This document shows, in pieces, positions 52,001 through 58,397 of a stretch of DNA of 64,000 nt. Each line of letters starts with the position of its first letter. Position 1 is the stretch's first letter. Where the stretch lies: the NCBI GenBank assembly GCA_046328525.1, contig JAXLWK010000010.1, positions 169,737 to 233,736 of the forward strand. The letters run 5' to 3'. Under the pieces are notes generated by a model. It saw only the letters and a program-made list of their open reading frames with translations, searched no databases and was not told the DNA's origin. This DNA comes from JBDHWG01 sp046328525 (lineage in GTDB: Bacteria; Chloroflexota; Anaerolineae; Epilineales; JAHCIE01). The position numbers were made by a program, and so were the translations under genes.

Positions 52001-52214
52001 GCACGAGCAGACGGGTCAGGTTGCGGCGGGCAGTGGCATCGGGAACATCGGGCCAGAACAGGTAGCAGAGTTGCGCACGTGGCATCGGACGGAGCTCTGT
52101 GGCGAGACGGTACAGTAAGGCACGGGGTTGGCGGCGAGAAATGAGTACCGGCCCATCCGTCCGGACGACCCCAGGGGGTCCGAGTAACGTAATTCGCAGA
52201 TTTGCCTGTTCCAA
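49041..52214 (-). CDS. SARP/AfsR-type regulator: BTAD + NB-ARC ATPase + TPR
   Basis: 1057-aa STAND-class regulator. Residues 1-95 resemble a Trans_reg_C-like DNA-binding domain (LRITLLGPPGVVRTDGPVLISRRQPRALLYRLA). Then come a bacterial transcriptional activation domain (about 95-240: ERDYTAAIAFAERYLQHDELAEDIHRRLIALYAALGDRTAALRQFERCAVALERELG), an NB-ARC ATPase (P-loop LNGSGGSGKTRLAIEA, Lys316; LLVLDNFEHV) and about 450 residues of TPR-like helices. The start used is TTG 52214, at the very edge of a rarA-derived fragment. The frame runs on to 52307 through that fragment, so the native start and promoter may have been lost. Likely controls the small genes downstream. Confidence 0.85.
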   Translation of the reverse strand: MEQANLRITLLGPPGVVRTDGPVLISRRQPRALLYRLATELRPMPRAQLCYLFWPDVPDATARRNLTRLLVLVRSSLPRPTLLVTEDEIVTLDREQVASDTVEFVRLISAMDSSVRRETLRSAVDLYRGPFLDGFALPDAAEFESWMEEERRTWERRVLDTLAALIEVYSAERDYTAAIAFAERYLQHDELAEDIHRRLIALYAALGDRTAALRQFERCAVALERELGVSPLPETRAVFEAVREGAIDLPGLGGAAFPATVVVAQPAPAEPPRPAALPTPTSPLVGRTTEIAEVAALLRRAEVRLVTLNGSGGSGKTRLAIEAARFAGAGFADDVAFVPLAPLRDAALVIPAITEALGLTDLGDRPPLARLQDALQDREMLLVLDNFEHVAEAAVDVAALLAAAPRLTILTTSRARLHIAGEHSYPVSPLALADAAHLPALDALAQVDAVALFLARVRMRTPDFRLTETNARDVAAICARLDGLPLAIELAAARMALLSPRTLLARLDQRLALLTGGPHDLPERQRTLRATIDWSYNLLDLSAQMLFERLAVFAGSWGLEAAEAVAGAVGPLATRVLDGLQALLDKHLIQRASDVGGEPRYTMLETIREYALERLADRGEADVAQQAHARYCLALAEAAAPQLHGPQQIGWFDRLDEEHANLRVALAWLLEKGDVADALRLACALHWFWHVRGHYAEGRTWLEQALAATPTSDPPIPAPLVAQAHGIVSHLAIDQGDAAAALPHAEQSLALWRDLERDSGSGLAAPYPLLLAIEGVLHATGMQGDHSQTHLLVPELVARIEAAADPWLDAWLTFSHGAAVLENFGDIAFAQEKLTRAQALFDTLGDTYYQAHVLAWLGLLAIMQGDPAAARASCERALAEAGRLKERTLEAQTLDRLGDVARLTGADDQAAGLYASSLSIYRDLDNRLGVARVTHNLGYLALHTGKIELARRRFSASLRGFQSLGQPRGQAEGLAGLAAVVAEGRTIPSARLAARWWAAAATAHAAEGSPIWPADQAEHERHQALARATLGSRAFDAAYAEGASLSLDEAVAEALRL

Positions 52215-52292
52215 GCGCGACCTCCTCCTCCGCGCCCTCCGCGACACCGAGCGCGGCTGCGGCGACAGTCCCATCGAGATCACCGGCGACTG
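52215..52292 (+). pseudogene. rarA: rarA fragment, copy 7 (78 bp)
   Basis: GCGCGACCTCCTCCTCCGCG, then the equivalent of CGCGACACCGAGCGCGGCTG and GGCGACAGTCCCATCGAGAT, match the RarA RDLLLRALHDTERGYGD-P-I segment of copies 2, 3 and 5. It directly abuts the first codon of the SARP gene on the other strand. Confidence 0.8.
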
Positions 52293-52303
52293 CCCACCTT
52301 CGA

Positions 52304-52733
52304 TCAACCGAACACACTGTGCGTTAGCTCCGCCAGGAGCGCGCGAGCCTCGATCAAGTCCGCGGTCTCGAACCCCTCGCTGAACCAGCCGAGGATTGCC
52401 GCCAATATCTGCCGGGCTTCTTCACCGCGGCCCTGGCGCTGCCAGAGGCGAGCCAGGCTGATAGTAGCCCGCAACTCCCACAATCGTGCCCCTTGCCGCT
52501 GGGCAATCGTGATGGCGCGGTGGAAACATGCCTCGGCGGCGGTTTCGTCAACGTTCTCGCCATAGAGCAGCAACTCCCCTTTGAGCCGCCACAGCTTGGC
52601 TTCGCCATAGTGCAGCCCATTCCGTTCCACCAGGGTCAGTTCTTCCGCCACAACCCGCCGAGCCTGCTCGATCTGACAGGCGGCTCGATAGGCTCGGATC
52701 AAGACAATCATCTGCAACACCCGCAGGGCCACC
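52304..52733 (-). pseudogene. TPR-domain C-terminal fragment of a predicted ATPase/cyclase-type protein
   Basis: Encodes ARRVVAEELTLVERNGLHYGEAKLWRLKGELLLYGENVDETAAEACFHRAITIAQRQGARLWELRATISLARLWQRQGRGEEARQILAAILGWFSEGFETADLIEARALLAEL. This is the very conserved C-terminus of large AAA/TPR proteins often fused to adenylate cyclase or SARP domains. The rest of such a protein (several hundred residues) is missing. The sequence breaks at the CRISPR remnant upstream and ends 12 bp from rarA fragment 7. Confidence 0.75.
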
Positions 52734-52754
52734 GTGCCCATCGCCTGCCACGCC

Positions 52755-52894
52755 GTGGTGTGTCTCCGACACCAGCTGAAGGGAGCAGCCGTGCCCACCG
52801 TGGTCACGGTTTCAATCCCTCTCAGGGATTTGGTGGGTCTCCGACATCGCATGGGAGTGGGTAAATCCAGACACTGGTGCGTGTTTCAATCCCT
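52755..52894 (+). CRISPR. Eroded CRISPR array: one full repeat, two partial repeats, two spacers
   Basis: The full 37-nt repeat (52809-52845) starts GTTTCAATCCCT, contains the stem AATCCCT-CTC-AGGGATT and ends GGGTCTCCGAC. To its left, 52755-52770 matches the last 16 nt of the repeat at 14 positions. To its right, 52883-52894 matches the first 12 nt exactly. Spacers are 52771-52808 (38 nt) and 52846-52882 (37 nt). Both outer repeats are cut off, so this is a decayed array about 1.1 kb upstream of the cas operon. Confidence 0.8.
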
Positions 52895-53731
52895 GTGCAG
52901 AGGGGTGGACAAAACATAAGATTGGTGTCACCGTCTGGCCCACAGGGGCCGACATGCCGAGCTTGAGCCGGCGGAATTGGCACGCAACATAAGATGGGGG
53001 CCAGACGCCCGCGTCCAGCAGATGGTCTCCTTTGGCGATACAATGGGTGTTGCGAAACATCCGCACGACCGCCAGAAAGGAGACCGTCCCAATGTTAGCC
53101 CTTCTGCGTCCCGTTGGCAAGTGGCTGTCTCAGGCGGTCCGCCACCCCCAGCCAACCCTCGCCCGCGTACCCTCGGCGTCGCTCCCGTTGACCCTCGGCT
53201 TGTTGTCGTCAGCGTAGCACTCGTGGTCCTCCATCTCCATCACATCCTGCACCTCCAGCCCGCCCCCAGCTCGTCCACCAGGTAGTGCGCGTCCTCACCG
53301 CTCATCTGAAACGCGAACAGCCCATCCAAATTGGAGAAGACGTCGCCCCGCACCCCACGCCGCTCGTCGGTTTCCATCGCCTCGAGCCGGCTAGACTCTG
53401 CCTCGCGAGGATAAGGTTCGCGCCGTGCTTACCCAGCTCGGAGAGGATGCTCTCGTACTGCGGGCGGACGACGCGGCCGCGCTGGCCTCCACCGCCGGCT
53501 CAGGACGCAGGACGAGTTGGAGCGAGTTTCATCTGCCCCGCTTTCTCGCCCGTTCCGCTTATTCCCGAAGACCGTTTTTCAAATTGACCGCACTTGCCGA
53601 ATCTTTCTGGTATAATCAGCGAGGCGCAGTGCTGCCAAATGCAGTAGTCGCCATCACTTCGTTTCGCCCGTTGCCGTACCTGCAACACGCCTCCTGTACG
53701 CTGGAGAAAACTCAGCGTGCAGGAGGCAACT
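52895..53731. other. Degraded intergenic region between CRISPR remnant and small HTH gene
   Basis: No confident gene. It holds pieces of decayed mobile DNA: the inverted repeat CGTCTGGCCC/GGGCCAGACG, two AACATAAGAT repeats, a perfect inverted repeat GGTCTCCTTT (53024-53033)/AAAGGAGACC (53076-53085), and a 41-codon frame from ATG 53092 whose ribosome site lies in that repeat. An extended -10 (TGGTATAAT, 53608-53616) probably serves the small HTH gene. Confidence 0.5.
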
Positions 53732-53935
53732 ATGGCACGGCGAACCGATGAGACACGGATTGAGGACATTGCGCGGATGATCGAGGAGCAGCCGGGGTTG
53801 ACAGCTAACGGCATCGCGGATTTGCTGGGAGTACCCGCGTCGAGCGTGGCGCGCGCCCTTCCATCGGTGGAAGAAAGCGGCGTGCTGCTGGCGGAGGATG
53901 ACCGCGGCCGGCTCAGCTTCTTCCACCGCCGCTGA
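53732..53935 (+). CDS. Small winged-helix DNA-binding protein
   Basis: 67 aa. It is essentially one winged HTH: RIEDIARMIEEQPGLTANGIADLLGVPASSVARALPSVEESGVLLAEDDRGRLSFF. The pattern resembles MarR/IclR-type or 'helix-turn-helix, type 11' small repressors. Start ATG 53732 has AGGAGG (53721-53726) 5 nt upstream, which is a strong initiation site. It lies about 100 bp upstream of the WYL regulator and on the same strand, so it may belong to the CRISPR-Cas regulatory region. Confidence 0.75.
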   Translation: MARRTDETRIEDIARMIEEQPGLTANGIADLLGVPASSVARALPSVEESGVLLAEDDRGRLSFFHRR

Positions 53936-53987
53936 TTCAGCCACTTCGCCCCCAACTACTTAGCGGCATAACCGTGGGGCGTGTGCT

Positions 53988-54014
53988 ACAATGTGGCTAA
54001 GACCGTCACAATGT
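53988..54014 (+). promoter_or_regulatory. Direct repeats ACAATGT upstream of the WYL/cas operon
   Basis: ACAATGT at 53988-53994 and 54008-54014, 20 bp apart, two helical turns. The first overlaps a -10-like TACAAT. They lie 19-45 bp before the WYL gene start, the expected place for an autoregulatory operator. Confidence 0.45.
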
Positions 54015-54032
54015 TGCAGAGGATGAAACACG

Positions 54033-55022
54033 ATGGATCGAGCCAGCACGAAAGCGGCGCGGCTGCTCCAGATCGAGGCCCTGCTGCTGGAGCACGCGCC
54101 CCAACCGCTTCGCAAAGTGGATATCGCCCGGCGGGTAGGCGTCGAGCGCTGGGTCATCCAGCGCGACCTGCCTGATCTCACCGATCGCTTCGGTGTCTAC
54201 GAGACCGAGGATGGCCGCCTGACGATTGACCGCGAAACGTATTTGACCCATGTTCGTTTTACATTACACGAAGCCATGGCCGTTCACATCGCCGCCCGGC
54301 TCATGGCGACCTGGGGCGACAAGCACAACCCCCACGCGGCGTCGGCGCTCCGCAAGCTCGGCCTTGCCCTCGAACGTCTCGCGCCCTCGATTAGCTCACA
54401 CCTCAAAGTCGCCGCCAACGTCATGGATGATACAGCGCAACGCCACGACCCCGTGTATTTGCGGGTGCTGGAGACGATTACGCGCGGCTGGGCCGATCAG
54501 CGCCAGGTGCGCATTGCCCATCAGTCGGCGAGCAGCCAGAACACCCACGAGTACCTATTTTCGCCCTACTTCATCGAGCCGTCCCGCAACGGGCCGGGGG
54601 CGTACGCCATCGGGTACGCCTCCTGGTTCGAGACGGTAAGAACGGTCAAACTGGAGCGCATTCGCTGGGCGGAATTGACAACCACGCCCTTTACTGTGCC
54701 GGCCGACTTCGATGTCGGGGCCTTGTTAGGGAGCGCCTGGGGTGTGATGTTTGGCGAAGAGATGCAGGAAGTGCGGCTGCGCTTCGCGCCTTCGGCTCGG
54801 CGGCGGCTCGGCGAAACCGTCTGGCGCCGCGACGAGGTGATCGAGGAGTTACCGGATGGCGGCTGCCGCTACACGGTGCGTGTCGCCCACCCGCTGGAGA
54901 TGAAGTGGTGGATTCGGTCGTGGGGGCCGCAGGTCGTCGTCGAAGCGCCGGACGCGCTCCGGCGGGAGATGGCAGCCGAGGCGCAGCAACTGGCCGAGAT
55001 GTACCAGAAAGGAGAGCACTAG
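54033..55022 (+). CDS. WYL-domain transcriptional regulator of the cas operon
   Basis: 329 aa. The N-terminal winged helix (about 1-65: RLLQIEALLLEHAPQPLRKVDIARRVGVERWVIQRDLPDLTDRFGV) is followed by the WYL domain (about 140-225: VRIAHQSASSQNTHEYLFSPYFIEPSRNGPGAYAIGYASWFETVRTVKLERI) and a WCX-type C-terminus (VRLRFAPSARRRLGETVW). WYL regulators are recurrent in CRISPR-Cas loci and often repress them, sensing nucleic acid ligands. It stands 1 bp before cas8 and is very likely co-transcribed. Confidence 0.9.
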   Translation: MDRASTKAARLLQIEALLLEHAPQPLRKVDIARRVGVERWVIQRDLPDLTDRFGVYETEDGRLTIDRETYLTHVRFTLHEAMAVHIAARLMATWGDKHNPHAASALRKLGLALERLAPSISSHLKVAANVMDDTAQRHDPVYLRVLETITRGWADQRQVRIAHQSASSQNTHEYLFSPYFIEPSRNGPGAYAIGYASWFETVRTVKLERIRWAELTTTPFTVPADFDVGALLGSAWGVMFGEEMQEVRLRFAPSARRRLGETVWRRDEVIEELPDGGCRYTVRVAHPLEMKWWIRSWGPQVVVEAPDALRREMAAEAQQLAEMYQKGEH

Positions 55023-55023
55023 A

Positions 55024-56514
55024 ATGCTGAAATACACCGGCCACCCCTTGGTAGATGTTGGGATTGCGACTATTCTCGCGTTCGTCGGCAAGAATGACCC
55101 CGCGACTCTAACGGAAGCGGACCTGGACAAGGTCGCCGACTACATAGCTGACCAGTACACGCGCCAGCCGCTCAAGTCGTTCCTGACGGTTGTGTTCCCG
55201 AACTCCGGCTTCACCCAGCCCGCGTTTGAGAAGACGCCGGAGAAACGCGAAGACTACGCCCGCCGTGTGCTGCGCAACTATCGAAGCGACGCGCCGACCC
55301 TTGATGAGCGATGCGTCTTCACCGGCGAGCCGGCTGTGGCCGTCGCCTTCGGAGACAAGCCTGACTTGCCCCTCGGCCGGGCGTTCCGGCAGCATGTCCC
55401 GATGCTAACGGGCGAGGATGTCATCAACTTTCATCCTTATGGCGACGCCGGGCTGCCCGTGTCGGGCCTGGCTCTGCTCGCCATTCAGGCCTTCCCGCTC
55501 GGCTGCGCCAAGTCACGCGGCCGGCTGCTGGCCGTTCACTCGGACAACCCTGACCTGACGCTGCACTTCGCCAAGAGCTTCTTGGAGGCCAATCGGCAGG
55601 CTGTACAACTCGCCCAGCAGTCCGACAGCGCGAAGATGCCCGAAGCCCACTACGCCTATCGCACCCTGCTCATTGACACGCTTTTGAAGGCGGACCTCGA
55701 AGGTTACTACGCGCGCCAGGATGCGCAGCCCTCGTCGCTCACGGTGTACCACTTGAGCAACAGCGGCCAGGGGCCAGGCCTCGACATCTACGAGCTGCCC
55801 TTGCAGTTGGTTACGTTCCTGACGGAGATGGACAACGCCACATATCATACAACGTGGAACGCTATTGTGCATAAGGCGTGGGAAGTCTCGCCGCCCCCCA
55901 AGAAAGGAGCCAAACAAACCGATCAACCGTTCCAGCCGCGCCGCAACTGGCTGTACGAGGACCTCTTCCGTCTGCCCGCCGACGCCCGCAGCTTCGTCCA
56001 TACCTACTTTCTGCGCCGGGCGTTCCGCTATGCCCGCGCCGACCAGGGCGATCCGCGCGCCGGTTACTCCCTCAAGGATGACCTCGCCCTGGTCTCGTGG
56101 CCGATTACCGCTCGCTTCCTTTGGAGGATCATGAACATGGAGCCAGAACGCATCGAGCAAATCCGCAAGCTCGGCGACGGCATCGCCGACTACATCGCCG
56201 GCCAGAACGACCGCCGCTTCTTCCGCACCTTCGTCACCGAGCGGCGCTATAACTACTTCCGCACCGCGCTCATCAACGCCAACACGGCCTACGTCCGCGC
56301 CGGCCACGCGCCCTTCCTGATGCTCGACCCATACATCGCGGTCTTCGAGGACGGCGACGATGTGCGCCGCGCCGATTGGCAGCTCGCCCGCGACCTCGTC
56401 CTCATTCGCGTCGTCGAGCAGCTCCATCAGAAAGGCTGGCTGGCGCGCAACACTGAGGCGGTGACCGAAGTCATCGCCGCGACTGAGAAAGAGCTCGAAA
56501 CCGAAACCCCGTAA
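55024..56514 (+). CDS. cas8: CRISPR Cascade large subunit (Cas8, Cst1/Cas8b-like)
   Basis: 496 aa, in the position of the large subunit of a type I Cascade complex. Sequence features fit the Cst1/Cas8a1-b1 group (type I-B, Tneap-like): LKYTGHPLVDVGIATILAFVGK at the N-terminus, then KSFLTVVFPNSGFTQPAF, and the CxxC-finger region reduced to ERCVFTGEPAVAVAF. It probably recognises the PAM and holds target DNA. The large subunits are poorly conserved, so subtype placement is less sure than the role. Confidence 0.8.
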   Translation: MLKYTGHPLVDVGIATILAFVGKNDPATLTEADLDKVADYIADQYTRQPLKSFLTVVFPNSGFTQPAFEKTPEKREDYARRVLRNYRSDAPTLDERCVFTGEPAVAVAFGDKPDLPLGRAFRQHVPMLTGEDVINFHPYGDAGLPVSGLALLAIQAFPLGCAKSRGRLLAVHSDNPDLTLHFAKSFLEANRQAVQLAQQSDSAKMPEAHYAYRTLLIDTLLKADLEGYYARQDAQPSSLTVYHLSNSGQGPGLDIYELPLQLVTFLTEMDNATYHTTWNAIVHKAWEVSPPPKKGAKQTDQPFQPRRNWLYEDLFRLPADARSFVHTYFLRRAFRYARADQGDPRAGYSLKDDLALVSWPITARFLWRIMNMEPERIEQIRKLGDGIADYIAGQNDRRFFRTFVTERRYNYFRTALINANTAYVRAGHAPFLMLDPYIAVFEDGDDVRRADWQLARDLVLIRVVEQLHQKGWLARNTEAVTEVIAATEKELETETP

Positions 56515-56544
56515 CCTACCCAACACTTCATGGAGGAATGACCC

Positions 56545-57636
56545 ATGTCTTTCGCAACCGGCCTTCTCCTCATTGACGCGCCTGCGTCCGCTCTCAACAA
56601 CCTGGGTAGCATCCCCGGCGCGCGCACGGACAACACCGTCGGCGTCAAGGTCATCCGCGCTAAGGACGGCCAGTATCCCTACGTATCTGCCCAGGCCTTC
56701 CGCTACTGGCTCCGCACCACGCTCGAAGACGCCCAAGACCTCGGCTGGCAGGCCGCACCCATCTACCGCGAGGAGAAGGTGGCGTACACCGACGCCAACC
56801 CGATCCTCTACTGGGATGATGACCTGTTCGGCTACATGCGCGCCCCATCAAAGAAAGCTGCCGCCGTTGAGAAGCGCAAAGGCGACGCGACTCGCGCAAC
56901 CGAGACGCCTACGACCGACACCATCACGCGTGTCTCGCCGTTCCGTGTCAGCACTCTGGTGTCTATCGCGCCGGTCAGCCCGACCGAGGACTTCGGCACC
57001 ATGTCGCGCCACGAGGGTGACCCGGTGCCTCACGAGCACCAGTTCTACCGCGCGACGCTCAAGGGCCTTTTCTCCCTGGACCTGAACGCCAGCGGGACGT
57101 TCTCCTACCGCAACAAGACCGGCTTCCGCAACCTGGACGACAACCGCATCAAGCTGGCGCAGGAGCAGGGGTTGGAGCCAATAGAGGCGGACAAGTCCTA
57201 CCGCCTGCCCAACGACGCCCGCGTTCAGCGCATCAGCGCCCTGTTCGATGGCCTGGCGCGTCTCCAGGGTGGCGCCAAGCAGACCCTGCACTACACCGAC
57301 GTGGCGCCTGCCTTCGTTATCCTGGCCGTCACGCGCGGCGGCAACCACATCTTCGGGCACATGGTCGGGGCCAACGGGCGCGGCCTGCCGGAGCTGAAGC
57401 TCGACGCCCTGCGGGAAGCCTTGACCGTCTTTGCCGACGATATCCTGTCGCCCGTGTACGTCGGCTGGACGCAGGGCTATCTCGACGACGAACGCGCCCG
57501 CTTCGCGGCGACCCTGGCGGAGGGCGGCGCGCTGGCAGAGTACGCCAACCGCATCCGGATCAGCCACCCGCGTGAGGCCTTCCAGGCGTTCGCCAACGAC
57601 CTGCGTCAGCCTGAAAACGCCGCCTGGCTGGCCTAG
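56545..57636 (+). CDS. cas7: CRISPR Cascade backbone protein Cas7 (Cst2/DevR family)
   Basis: 363 aa. The N-terminal RAMP-type beginning FATGLLLIDAPASALNNLGSIPGARTDNTVGVKVIRAKDGQYPYVSAQAFRYWLRTTL is diagnostic of the Cst2/DevR Cas7 family, as is the later FYRATLKGLFSLDLNASGTFSY. Six or more copies would coat the crRNA. Start ATG 56545 has GGAGGA 8 nt upstream. Middle gene of the cas8-cas7-cas5 effector set. Confidence 0.9.
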   Translation: MSFATGLLLIDAPASALNNLGSIPGARTDNTVGVKVIRAKDGQYPYVSAQAFRYWLRTTLEDAQDLGWQAAPIYREEKVAYTDANPILYWDDDLFGYMRAPSKKAAAVEKRKGDATRATETPTTDTITRVSPFRVSTLVSIAPVSPTEDFGTMSRHEGDPVPHEHQFYRATLKGLFSLDLNASGTFSYRNKTGFRNLDDNRIKLAQEQGLEPIEADKSYRLPNDARVQRISALFDGLARLQGGAKQTLHYTDVAPAFVILAVTRGGNHIFGHMVGANGRGLPELKLDALREALTVFADDILSPVYVGWTQGYLDDERARFAATLAEGGALAEYANRIRISHPREAFQAFANDLRQPENAAWLA

Positions 57637-57656
57637 ACAGCCGCCAAGGAGTCGCC

Positions 57657-58397
57657 ATGCGCGTCCTCAAGGTTGTGGCTGAAGGAGTCACGACATCCTT
57701 CCGCTATCCGCACTTCATGCTCCAGATTCACCCGACGTACCAGGCGCCGCCGCCGGCCACCGTCTACGGCCACATCGCCAGCGCGCTGGGGGAGTGGTTC
57801 GACCCGGCCGGCGTCCAGTTCGCGTACCACTTCACCCACGAGAACGTGGGGCAGACCAAGGATGTGGAGCACATCATCGTTCTCAGCCCGGCGACCGGCT
57901 ACCTGCCCGGCACGCGCACGCCCAAGGTCCTCGAAGGCAACGTCAACCCCTTCGAGCGGGACCTGCTGTTTCGTCCGCGGCTGACCCTGTATCTCAATCG
58001 GCCGGAGTGGGAGCCGGCCTTCCGTAGCCCGCGCTTCGCCGTCGTCCTCGGCCGCTCGCAGGACCTGTTCACGTACACCGACGTCTCGGTCGTGGACATG
58101 GCGCAGGCCGAGCGGGCGTACTTCGAGCACACGCTGCTGCCCTACAGCATGGCTCCCCAGGTGACACGCGGCGTCGCGGTCACCATGCCGCGCTACCTGG
58201 ACTATGCCCGCCGCCGCGAGCCATCCTTCGACCGCTATCTTGTTCTCCATGACCGGGTCCGCCTCCCGCCGGCCGAGGGCGGGCTGCGCTTCGCCCAGCT
58301 CGCGTATGGCCCCTACTGGGTAGACCCGACGTCTCCCGCCGTGGACGGCCTGCGTCTCGGCCTGGCCTTCCACTCGTTCACGGAGGCAGAGCCATGA
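57657..58397 (+). CDS. cas5: CRISPR Cascade protein Cas5
   Basis: 246 aa RAMP protein: MRVLKVVAEGVTTSFRYPHFMLQIHPTYQAPPPATVYGHIASALGEWFDPAGVQFAYHF is the Cas5 N-terminal ferredoxin-like segment. It binds the 5' handle of the crRNA and links Cas8 and Cas7. AAGGAG lies 5 nt before ATG 57657. The stop overlaps the cas3 start (ATGA). Confidence 0.9.
   Translation: MRVLKVVAEGVTTSFRYPHFMLQIHPTYQAPPPATVYGHIASALGEWFDPAGVQFAYHFTHENVGQTKDVEHIIVLSPATGYLPGTRTPKVLEGNVNPFERDLLFRPRLTLYLNRPEWEPAFRSPRFAVVLGRSQDLFTYTDVSVVDMAQAERAYFEHTLLPYSMAPQVTRGVAVTMPRYLDYARRREPSFDRYLVLHDRVRLPPAEGGLRFAQLAYGPYWVDPTSPAVDGLRLGLAFHSFTEAEP

Noticed and set aside
53092..53217. 41-codon open frame with a good ribosome site
   Set aside because: The product (MLALLRPVGKWLSQAV...) matches nothing I recognise and lies in degraded DNA; possibly the start of a lost transposase. 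Not called as a gene.
53285..53587. Open frame with weak resemblance to CsrA (KREQPIQIGEDV)
   Set aside because: The match is a few residues only, the length and following sequence do not fit, and there is no start site.
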